Shown here piece by piece: positions 37,101-46,960 of a stretch of 64,000 nucleotides of DNA. Position 1 is the stretch's first letter; the number at the start of each line of letters is the position of its first letter. The notes under the pieces were generated by a model. It searched no databases. It saw nothing but the letters and a program-made list of their open reading frames with translations, and had not been told where the DNA came from. Origin of the DNA: Allium sativum (Eukaryota > Streptophyta > Magnoliopsida > Asparagales > Amaryllidaceae); NCBI GenBank assembly GCA_030737875.1, contig CM060910.1:247412427-247476426 (forward strand). The letters run 5' to 3'. Position numbers and translations under genes: made by a program.

Positions 37101-38683
37101 CCCTCTGTGAGCTGCCAGGTCATTATACTAGGCTCACGAGAGGTTGAGGTCTGCGGTAGAAGAACCAAGAATATGCCTTGGTTGCTATGCGAGCGACCTA
37201 AAGACTGGGGTGGATAGCAGTGAGTCGACGAATACATAAGGTGCCCGAGATAGCAAGTTCGTCGATCATCTACCATCTTGAGTCAAGCGTGTACGTACGG
37301 AAAGGCAGGGAACACCCAACAGACCATAATTGCTATCTAATTATGGGTGAGGTAGGCCGTAGGATTTGGGCTGGCCGGAGTGTAGTTCTCATGCAAGATT
37401 TTCTCTTGTGTTGCCTTTCATTAGTTGAGGGAGGGGTCTCGTGGGACCATAGCCACGTGTAGAAAAGCAGACCTTAGTATCTGCATCGGCAGATAAATCT
37501 AAAGCTCCCGACCGAATCCTGTATTTCTGGTATTGCCCTGTGACAGGACTCGGATGGCACGATGTGATGCATGTGCATACAGTTATAGAAAAACGATTCA
37601 CGATGAATGCGTGGGAAAAAGGGCGCGGTTGAGGGTTAGCGTAATCCCTAGTGACCTAGGTGGTTTAACCCAAACTGAAATACGGAAGCGTGCAATAGGT
37701 AAGCGTAATCCCTAGTAGTGCTAGGTGGCGTAAGTCCTAGTAGTTCAAACGATGATTCATATGGAAGAGCCTAGCTAGAACAAGGGTGACAGTCCAAATG
37801 GTTTCAAGGATAATACGACATGAGGAAGCCCGTACGAGGTACGGCAAAGGACTGAACTTATATACATGGGAAGAAACATATGATTTGAGTAACCTATATA
37901 TGCGATATATTAGGCTGACATGGACCATTTCATGACATGGGGCAAGGGACGTTCATGGTTAACACATGACGCGGGTAGGGATACTAGTACGAGAGGTGCA
38001 GAGCAAATATACATGTTAGAACTAGGAAGAATATACACAATAGGTACCGTGGGATGTTAGACGGGGTAGATACCTTGGGATAATGTACTCGATAGAAATC
38101 TGACGATGTGATACCGTGACTTATCATAACATCGTAGTATATCATGATACTTTAGTTTACCTTGCCGCAGTAGTTCAACCGGCTATCCTGGTTTATCTAT
38201 CTTGTAGTTATCCTTATGTTTACTTTCAGTTTATGCATGTCATGTTACCTTTACATGTTTTTATACTGGAAGTAGATAGGACTTACTCAGTCTTTTTGAC
38301 TGACCCGTTTTGTTTCGGCTCTTTTCTTCCGTTCCCCCCCCAGGTTTCAGGGAGGAAACAATGCTGTTGAGTTCGGACTTCTTCTGCTTGAAGGTCATCA
38401 TGGATGGCTTGGACTTCTCTTGGCTATGGCTACTTTACTGTTTTACTTGGGGAATAATTTATTAAAAAGTCTTTATGCTTCTTTACTATTGCAAAATAGG
38501 TTTTGATGTACTCTGATGTAAAAGGCTTTAGACCTTATTTATTCATGTTATGAAAGTTTGATTTTACTTCCGCTATTTATATATGTTCTGTCTTGTGATA
38601 TTTCTGTGCATGTTTACCAATAATGCCCCTCTAAAGCTAGTGCATTCCTTTGCGAGTGACCCTAGCGGAGGCGGGGTGTTACA
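34199..38683 (+). repeat. Element D 3' LTR (4485 bp)
   Basis: Same length as the 5' LTR with a few substitutions (for example one base in the left arm of the U3 inverted repeat). Features lie at the 5' LTR position plus 6434: TATA 34665, donor 34931, hairpin pair 35855-36053, CAGTC hairpin 38288-38302, acceptor 38343. Confidence 0.94.
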
Positions 38684-38944
38684 TACTCAGTTCATACATT
38701 GGCTCAGTTTCTCAACAATCCACAGGTTGCTCATTGGGATGCTGCTATTCGTGTATTGTGTTATATTAAAGGAAGTCCTGGTCAAGGTATTTTGTTACAA
38801 CCTAGTGATATGCAACTGAATACGTTTTGTGACAGTAATTGGGCAGCGTGTCCCATAACTTGCCGATCATTGTTAGATTATTATATTCTACTTAGTAGAT
38901 CTCCTATTTCTTAGAAGACAAAGAGGCAACCTATAGTGGCTCGT
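38684..38944 (+). pseudogene. Copia B RT-RNase H segment between D and E
   Basis: Continues the Copia frame after element D, starting with the second TACTC target copy (38684-38688). Readable blocks are HWDAAIRVLCYIKGSPGQG and FCDSNWAACP, the end of the RT connection and the first catalytic block of RNase H (D of CDSNW). A stop (TAG at 38912-38914) follows. The segment ends at CTCGT (38940-38944), the target copy of solo LTR E. Confidence 0.88.
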
Positions 38945-39184
38945 TGTAAGACCCCGAGTTTTCTGTTACCGGTAACTTTACAAATTAAAGTATAATTAAT
39001 TCTAAATGATGAAATTAAGGGAAATGGGTTATGCCATTGCGTTCGTCTCGGAATTCTGCTTGAGATAGAGTCCAAGTTTGCGTAAAACGGATACCGTATG
39101 AAGAAGATATGGACGAACGAAGTTGGGTATAAAAACCAGAAACGGGTCAGAATGCACTGGCGCACTTGGGAAGTGAGCTAGAAC

Positions 39185-39227
39185 AAAATTGCACTGGCGC
39201 ACTTGGGAAGTGCGCCAGTACAATTTT
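39185..39227 (+). repeat. Long inverted repeat, solo LTR E U3
   Basis: ACTGGCGCACTT, GGG loop, AAGTGCGCCAGT (39193-39219), extended on both sides after one mismatch by AAAATTG/CAATTTT. Total stem about 19 paired bases. It lies about 200 bp before the TATA box. Confidence 0.9.
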
Positions 39228-39425
39228 AGCACTGGTGCACCTACCAAGTGCGCCCAGGCCAGAAAACCTGTTGGTCAGGCCCTGGCTGGCCTGATCAGGT
39301 TCTGGTCGATTTCATAGGCTTGGCTGAGTCACTAGGGCTTACATGTCACTTTCTGATTGGCTTCTCTTGAGATGGATGGTCTGGATTCACTCTAGCTTCA
39401 TCGACGGCTCTAATCAGATTAAAAT

Positions 39426-39435
39426 TATATAAATA
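39426..39435 (+). promoter_or_regulatory. Solo LTR E TATA box
   Basis: TATATAAATA, about 480 bp into the LTR, with a CTAACCCTAAATTC stretch just downstream. Likely the former core promoter. Confidence 0.7.
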
Positions 39436-39644
39436 CAACTCAAGTCTAACCCTAAATTCACACAAATAATATAATACTAAAGCCGTCATGCTGCTGGAAA
39501 GAAACTAGGAGTGGCCGTCAGTTAGAAAGCTTAGAGACAAGCTAATACTAAAGTAAAACACGAATCAAAACAACGTTAGTCTAACCAAAGGAAAGCATAT
39601 CAAATTCAGAATTCAGAATCCAGAATCCAAGTTCGTCGTTCTTT

Positions 39645-41649
39645 GTAAGTATAGTGATTTTTCCGATGGGAATAAAACTAAGATTTGATTCTATGTAAAT
39701 TAGAAGTGGAATTGTGCTATTATGTAACGACGATGTTAATTCATATCTATGTATTGAAATGATTGTGTTGCGAATGAAATTGGGATGTTTGTGGTATAAT
39801 TAAGATTGATGTTGATCCTATTGTACTTTTAGAATGACAACGACATCACAAGCAAGTTGTATAGTTCATGTTTATGTGATTATATAGGTTGTTTGTGATT
39901 AGAACCTCATGTATATACTTTATGCTAGAACCTTTATGCCTAAATGGTTATGTTCATATACATGCCCCTATGTTTATACAAAAGTTGCAAGTTCCTAATT
40001 GGATCCATGTCAAGATCCACTTTAGTACATGTTTCATGTTGTAATTAGATATGCGATTGGATCTAGTTCACACCGTTGTCATAAAGTTATACATATTTAT
40101 GAAAATGTCATATTCTTGTCATATGCTAGTGATGTTCGATGTTATGCCTAGATCCAAAAACAAGTTTAGACTTATGTTATCTAAATCATATGCTAATTTA
40201 TGTGACACCTATTTGGTTAGATACCTATTTCAATGCAAGTTCGCATATATGTTGATTTAGGCCATGTTGCAAGTTCATATTCATGTTGACTATTTTGCAA
40301 GTTCACACCTATGATGTTCATATTGACAATGCCAAAAATGCCAAGTTTACACCTATGTTATGTTTATGTTTATGAATTCCCTTATGCCTATTTGTGTGCG
40401 CTAAATTAGGCTAAGTTTTTAGCCTAATATTATATGTTAAAACTATGCAAACGAAAATTAGGCTAAGATTGTTAGCCTAATGTTTAAACGGGGTAACATT
40501 GGGAATATTAGTAAAACTTGACATAAAAATATATGAAATTGGCATAATTGTCACATGCCAAAATTGTTTGCATTTAAATGGTATAAATTCTTATACCAAA
40601 AATGTTAAACTTGGAATGTGGGCCATAACATTTAATTGTTGACAAATTTACATATATTAAGTAATAAAAACAAATATGTAAATTTAGAAAATACAAATAT
40701 GCTTAACACGAGGTTGGATTGAGTTGTGATGTAAATCTGCCCGGACCCGCCCGTCTGTCCAGTAGTCACAACAATACCTATCCAATGTGGGTGGTTAAGC
40801 ATTGAGCCCAATAAGGACCCGAGGTTAGACTGAGTTACGGTGTAAATCTGCCCGGAACCGACTGACACATCCAGTAACCATAACAATATCTGTCTAATGT
40901 GAGTGGTCGGTGCTTTAAAAGGCTAAAGACAGACAACCCAGGATGGTAGGGTTACGTTAACTAAACACTTAACCAATTCGACATGTTAACGAAATTGATG
41001 GGCGGGGTTAGGTAAATACAGACACTTAACCGCTTAACATGTTTGACTAGAAAACCTTTGTAATGGGGACCCATTTCAGCAGTAACCCAATTAGGTATCA
41101 TGGTACCCTGAAACTAGGCAGGGTGGGGCACGATTACTAGGCTGATTGTAAGCGGTCAAAAGCGACGGCAGTGGGTGCAATAGTGTGGGTTCTAACGGAG
41201 TGCGGGCGTGCACACACTTCGGAGCAGACAAACAGGGCACTAGGGGCACCAGTAGTATAACCTATGCATTCTAAGTATTGTGTCGAGTCGCCACCATGGG
41301 ACTTGATACACCCCATGGTGGGGCCAGCATAGGTATCTACAATATTTGGGGGCCGTAAGACACATGTAATTATGCGAGTAGGAGCCGATCGTTAAAATAA
41401 GGGGATCACTTCACCCTCAGCAAGGGGTGCCAGTTTAGAACTGATGCATGTAGGTGGAGAGATTAAGTGTGGGGTGCGATAGTATATTCGTTTCAAAACT
41501 ACTTTATCTTAGTTTATGATACTTTCCTGTTTCCAGTTTATACCTATCATGCCCTTATTCTTATTCTCATACCTCAGAGTCACTAGACTTACCAGGCTTT
41601 ATGTCTGACCCTATTTTCCTTTGTCTTCTTTTCTTCCGTTCCTCCCCAG
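39645..41649 (+). other. Proposed LTR intron, solo LTR E
   Basis: GTAAGT at 39645, about 220 bp after the TATA box; CTGAC at 41605-41609; pyrimidine run ending CCCCAG at 41649, 41 nt after the branch A. Proposed length 2005 nt. Inference only. Confidence 0.45.
40706..40910 (+). repeat. Tandem hairpin pair, solo LTR E
   Basis: Copies at about 40706-40795 and 40817-40910. Copy 1 pairs TTGGAT with ATCCAA and GTTGTGA with TCACAAC; copy 2 pairs TTAGAC with GTCTAA, with a less perfect middle stem (one mismatch). Confidence 0.75.
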
Positions 41650-42034
41650 GTCCACAGGGAGGAAACAACCCAGCTTAGTAAGATTCTTTAAAAGCTTCAA
41701 GATAGTAGATGTACGGTTTGGACTCTCTTGCTTTGGCTATGGATGTTGGACACAATCATGGGGATTTATGCAGTTTTAATTATGTTCTATGCTTCTTTAT
41801 TTAATAACCAAGACAGAAATGATGATGTAATGTTTTGGGAGTTATTATGACAGTTATGGAAATATTTTGTATGAACACGTTTTTATGAAATAAAAAGTTT
41901 GTTGTTTTCCGCTGCTTATAAATATATGTATTTATATATGTCTTGTGTTTTATCTATGACTTTTACTTACAAACCTCCACCAAAGTTAATGCATTCCCTT
42001 TGTGAGTGACCTTAATGGAGGGTGGGGTGTTTCA

Positions 42035-42390
42035 CTCGTTCATCTGCAGAGGCAGAATATCGCGCTATGGCAGTTGCTACTTATGAACTTAAGTGGTTAA
42101 AATCATTGTTGCATTCTCTTGGTGTACTACACTCTAGGCCAATAAGACTATTCTTTGATAGTCAGTCTGCTCTTCATATTGCAAAGAATCCAGTGTTTCA
42201 CGAGCGAATGAAACATATTGAAGCTGATTTCCATTTTATTCGTGATGAGTTACAATCTGCCAGTATTTCTACGGCATATGTTCCAACGGGTCATCAATTG
42301 GCATATATATTGACAAAAGCTCTTGGACGTCAACAATTTACATTTTTATTACACATGTTGGGCATTTGTGATTTACATGCTCCAACTTGA
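42035..42390 (+). pseudogene. Copia B RNase H C-terminal part
   Basis: Starts with the second CTCGT copy and continues RNase H: SSAEAEYRAMA (catalytic E), FFDSQSALHIAKNPVFHE (catalytic D) and a KHIEADFHFIRDEL block. The sequence is open to the TGA at 42388-42390, just before the polypurine tract, the expected end of Copia pol. Confidence 0.9.
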
Positions 42391-42397
42391 GGGGGAG
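42386..42397 (+). other. Copia B polypurine tract
   Basis: TTGAGGGGGAGTG-like purine run directly before the 3' LTR, the usual plus-strand priming site. Confidence 0.85.
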
Positions 42398-42701
42398 TGT
42401 TAAGTATATTTATGTAAATATCTGCGTCATAGGATAAGGATCCAGCTGATTCATACACATATCATTCTGCTCATAGGATAAGGATCTAGCTCATAATACT
42501 TTCCTCTTATAATTTTTTACTTTATAACTTTACCATTACATTGATATTTCCTATTTTAAACCATTGGGTTTCAGCCACCTCATGTACTCCATCTATATAA
42601 AGCACTATAATATATACATCGTGTAATCAATTTTTCTCTATTAATAATATTACAAAATTGTATCTATTCTACAATCCCTCACACTATTAGAAAATCTATC
42701 A
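42398..42701 (+). repeat. Copia B 3' LTR
   Basis: 304 bp from TGTTAAGT to ATCTATCA, matching the interrupted 5' LTR over its full length with scattered substitutions. It holds a TATA box TATATAAA at 42594-42601, slightly better than the 5' copy. The following GATGA only partly matches the GACCA before the 5' LTR. Confidence 0.92.
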
Positions 42702-43990
42702 GATGAAAAGAAAAACCTACAATGAATTTTATTGTATAATTTAATATTTCGTATAATATTTGTAGTATTTCATGTTGCTTATTCAATTTTAACTACCTTA
42801 CTGGCAACTTGTAAGTATAATATTCAACGGTGCAGTAAGTAGATTGTTAAATTAGGAATTAGGAACCTGTCCTTATTTTTTTTTAAAGTCCTCTAATTTT
42901 GTAATTAACATCTTTTGTTTTCCCTGTTAATAATACTCATTATAGATGTTTATTTCGTCATCATATATTTCAAATGAGTTGTAAATATAATATTTGTAAT
43001 TATCATTTTCTTCTTTTTTTCTTTTTTAATATTTTGTAATATTCATTACATATACTTCATTCTATATGTTACTTGTGTTTTTGTATTATTCTCCATCAAA
43101 TAGAAAGTATAATTAAGATTTTTTAACTATTTTGTTAATATTTATTTTTGGATCATCTGTTAGTTCTATAATATTTTTTGTGTAAATTTCTTTGAAATTT
43201 TTTGCAATATTATATTGTTGGTTGGTGTTTAATTCTGTATGTTTTAGAACAATTTTTTTTGTCATAAACTTTGTTTCTAGGTGATTTTGTGAAGATTCTA
43301 TATTTTCAATTTTTAGAGTATTGCTCAACTTAATTTTTCCCAATTATTAGTTTGTATTATCTTATATTCTATTTTATTTTAAGGTAATTATTCCATTCTC
43401 TATGGAATTCATTAACAATTCTGGGTGTTAATATAATATTACTAGGTTCTCTCCATATATTAAAGTTATTGTATATTTTTTTCCAAATTTGTTTCACAGC
43501 CAAAGGTATTTATCAACTCTGTTGTATATTTTTTTTAAACGTTTATAATTTCATATTTTTGGTTTTTGTAATATTTTTATCAATATAGAAGATTCTTATA
43601 ATATTTGTCGTGAATTTATTTTCTAAATATTGTTGCAGTTTTTCCATAGAAATTTTTTTGTTGATGATTTTATTTAAGGTTGATTGATCTGTTTAAGAAC
43701 ATAGTCAAAGCTTTTGGAAATACTAAGATACAATTTTGCTTACACAGTAATCCTTTATTATTATTCTTAAAATATTTTTAAAATAACCTTGTTCTTAATA
43801 ATTTTACCAGAACCCTACTTTTTAAATCGTTATTCCGCACCTTGTCATCCTAATCATCTACTTTTTCCTTTACATGGTACTTCCTTTCAACTTAGCGGAT
43901 TTACGTCTTTTAGATAATTTACTCATTAAGCATGTAGCAACTGGTGTTAACTAGATAAATATGGTTATTTAAACATAGATTAAGTATAAT
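42702..43990. other. AT-rich flank right of Copia B
   Basis: Very AT-rich DNA between Copia B and solo LTR F. The minus strand has broken coding-like stretches between about 43110 and 43700, described separately. Nothing else recognised. Confidence 0.5.
43113..43700 (-). pseudogene. Unidentified decayed coding-like remnant
   Basis: On the minus strand 76 open codons (43113-43343), lysine- and asparagine-rich, are preceded by further coding-like fragments in shifting frames up to about 43700 (for example WREPSNIILTPRIVNEF near 43400-43460). I cannot name the domain. The composition is like the pararetrovirus remnants at 49-53 kb, and it could be another piece of the same virus, but no diagnostic motif supports this. 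It may also be chance in AT-rich DNA. Confidence 0.3.
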
Positions 43991-45906
43991 TGTGATGATC
44001 CCAAACCCCCGTACGATGGTGGCAAGGGTAATCTTTGGAATATAACACATAAACAAATAACAGCAGAACAGAAATAAATAAATAAATACACCAGATAATG
44101 TACAATAGCATACACTGGATAACATAATCATCAGAGTTACACAGTATACATGATCATACTTAGTACAAATATAGTTCAGCTATACATAAATGTCTACAGC
44201 GGAAAACAAAACATAATATGTACAATAGGAGCTGAACAACATAAAAAGAAATAGATGATAGAATCCATCTTCAGCTCTAGCTATCCAGAAAGAGCCTACT
44301 AAAACCTGAATACAAGGCTGCCCGTGTAGAAATAGGCGCACCCGAGTTTGCAAGTGAAACAAACTACGAGTCAGTCATGGGACTGGTATGAGAAATCTAC
44401 TTAACTTACTTTAATATATGGCCAGTCACAAGACCACGCCACTTTCGCGGAACGGGTTTACTCCATTGGATTGCCAGTGCTTCAAAACAAGTAAATCTTT
44501 TAAACATCGCAATGCTTTTTATAAAAATGAAGCCATTATAAGACTCAGTTCCCATCACACAATGCAACACAAACCGGAGGATAGAGTTTTACCTTACAAT
44601 GGCCAAAATATGCTTGATACGAATAAAACAAAAGCATTTGATATTATCACTAGTGTTTATATGTTTCAAAAACAATTTCAATCATAACTATCAATCATAA
44701 ATGGCATGGGTACCATATATCATATCGCCATATATATACAATCAAAACCGCACGATGTCGTATTTGGAAATTGGATTTCCGCCATGAACAAGGAAAAAGA
44801 TAGTCCTTACCGAATTCGAGACGCTCTAGCCCGTGTCTTAGGATCAAAGTTCGACTGACCCTTGGATCGTCAGGGCCGGTCCACCGATGTGGATTAAAAT
44901 GCCTAAACACTGCGTTTCCCCGCCCTTTGGGTGGTCAATGAGCCAAATGACTTCATCGGCTCCCCATAATCACCAATATATCCGAGGCGCCTCGCAATCC
45001 AACAACAACACAGGTGAAAATAATATAAATGTCAGGGATGGTAGGTCACTAACACCACCCTAGTTAGAAGGAAACGCATGCCCTCCCTGATGTCCTCTCC
45101 CGTTTCTGATTCATACCGGGGTGTAAGGCTCGTGAATCAACGTTATACACAAAGCTATGCGACACAGGCCGTGCTTTGATCATCAACCACAAGACTTTGC
45201 TTTTCGACAGAAGCCTTGATCATCTGCCACTTAGGAATGCCACACAGGCAATTCACTCCATGCGACTGATTTGTATCAATATATAACCTTAGAGCTCGTA
45301 CGTCTTAGAGAAGGGCGTTAAGCAAGAGAATAAATTCTCCGCCGCCAAATAGATATATATTTAATAGAGATCAATCAGTACAGAACAAAATCCAATGTCA
45401 GACACACAGTCCATTTACAAGTTCGTTCTGGGTCCGAACGAAACCGGAGGCACTTAATACCTCGCACATCCGTACAATCAACAAGTACGTCCGAACGGCT
45501 ACTACTTCAACCCCTTCAAGGTAGATACTCCTATCATGAGCATCAGTAGCACCCCTCCATTCGGCGTGAAGATCATCGGTCTTGCACCGTCTTCATATCT
45601 TCGACTTCTAACCGTCGATCAATTATTTGAAATGAGAATTAACTCGGCCTTTTCAAATAATTCACGTATATTTAGAATTTCAAATCAATTCATTTTAATG
45701 GTTAAATTATTCGACATCAATAATTCTATTCTTTGATGTAATTTTCACGCCAAACACATTCAACCATCAAATATCAAATAAACCGAGCAAATTCAGTTTA
45801 TTTCCATTCCATATCGTTTATAATATTTTATCACGATTTATCGCTATTTTTATTTATTTAAAAATAGCCAATTCATTCAAACGACGCTTCAAGCCATAAT
45901 GTGGTC

Positions 45907-46396
45907 GTGGCGCTGTTTTTCTTCAGATTTGATTTACACATATATGAAAATATAACCATTGGATCTTCACAAATTTTATATCATTAGAAAGATCTTTTCA
46001 AAACAAATCCAATAGTTCCAGTTTTGGGAAAATCCGACGGTCGGATCTCCCTGTACAATCGTTTCAAATCACGATTTCAAAATACGAACTGCAGCGTCGT
46101 TATTCAATTTAATTTAATTATATTTATATATATAATTATAAATATAATCGATTCTGGCGTTGTTTTTCTTCATATTTGAATTAAGCATTCCAGACAATCC
46201 AACCATTGGATCTTTACAAAGTTGGTGTCGTTGGAAAGATATTTCCAAAGCAAACCCAACGGATTCGGTTTCGGGAAAATCCGATGGTCGGATCTCCTGC
46301 ACTAATCGTTTGAAATCACGGTTTCAAAATACGAACTACAGCTTCGTTATTCGATTTATTTTAATTATATTTATATACATATATAAATATAATTCA
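45907..46396 (-). repeat. 245-bp tandem duplication in LTR F
   Basis: Two diverged copies (about 45907-46150 and 46151-46396), each with a GGCG(C/T)TGTTTTTCTTCA start, a GGATCT(T)CACAAA-type centre, GGGAAAATCCGA and ATACGAACT(G/A)CAGC near the end. Confidence 0.8.
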
Positions 46397-46439
46397 TTCT
46401 TCGATTTCAAAACCCTAATCACTTCATATATTTGATAAA

Positions 46440-46960
46440 AATGATATTTTTATCTAGCAGATATTTATTTCAACACATCACTGTTTTTAAAAATTCATAT
46501 ATTAAACAAAAATGTGATTTTTATTGTAAAACAATTTATTTCAAAACACGATTATTTTATATAGTCTATACTTAAGGTAAAAATGTTGTCTTTGATGTAA
46601 AAACAATTTATTTAAAATACTAATATTTTATATAGTCTAAATATATGATAAAAATGTTATTTTTATCTTTCAAGGAATTTATTCAACAAACGAATTTCTA
46701 TTCAACACATGAATTTCTATTCAACACATGAATATAGTTTCAACACATGAATATAGTTTACATATATAATAAAAATGTGATTTTTATTGTTAAAACAATT
46801 TATTTAAAACACGAATAATTTATGTAGTCTATATATGTGATAAGAATGTTATTTTTATCTTTCAAAGAATTTATTCAACACATGAATTTCTATTCAATAC
46901 ATGAATATGGTTTCAATACATGAAAATAATTCTAACACATGAATATTATTGGAAATTTCG
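46440..46960 (-). repeat. AT-rich tandem array in LTR F
   Basis: Several degenerate units containing GATAAAAATG, TTTTTATC and CAACACATGAATA(T/G) motifs, with a period of roughly 100 bp. Confidence 0.65.

Larger units (their letters stand above)
27765..38683 (+). mobile_element. Non-autonomous chromovirus D inside Copia RT
   Basis: Ty3/Gypsy element of 10,919 bp: two LTRs of exactly 4485 bp and only 1.95 kb between them. Target copies TACTC flank it (27760-27764, 38684-38688). The interior has a primer site, leader, mosaic of small pol islands with stops, 3' UTR and polypurine tract. The LTRs are nearly identical with a small number of substitutions, so the insertion is fairly recent even though the interior is non-coding. 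It must have been mobilised by another element's proteins. Leader, protease island and 3' UTR are clearly related to A and C. Confidence 0.94.
38945..42034 (+). mobile_element. Solo LTR E of a chromovirus, inside Copia RNase H
   Basis: A single 3090-bp LTR from TGTAAGACCCC to GGGGTGTTTCA, flanked by CTCGT copies (38940-38944, 42035-42039), with no primer site, interior or polypurine tract. This is the product of recombination between the two LTRs of a full element. It has the common LTR plan: U3 block (39014-39113), inverted repeat (39185-39227), TATA (39426), donor candidate (39645), hairpin pair (40706-40910), one or two GGTTAAGT/ACTTAACC units (about 40960-41035), TTGATAC hairpin (41295-41317), CAGGC/GTCTG hairpin (41593-41607), acceptor (41649) and terminal hairpin (41974-42021). 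Confidence 0.93.
2350..42701 (+). mobile_element. Ty1/Copia retrotransposon B, broken by three insertions
   Basis: Old Copia element whose pieces lie at 2350-2390, 24569-27764, 38684-38944 and 42035-42701, about 4.15 kb after removal of elements A(+C), D and E and one target copy each. Order: 304-bp 5' LTR, initiator-Met primer site, gag remnant, protease, integrase, reverse transcriptase, RNase H, polypurine tract, 304-bp 3' LTR. Both LTRs come out at exactly 304 bp once insertion A is removed, and begin TGTTAAGT and end ATCTATCA. The PR-IN-RT-RH order is diagnostic of Copia. Flanking target copies are GACCA and GATGA, so the duplication is imperfect. Stops, a frameshift and loss of most of gag make it dead. 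Short LTRs and the RT sequence suggest the Ale group, which is an inference. Confidence 0.9.
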
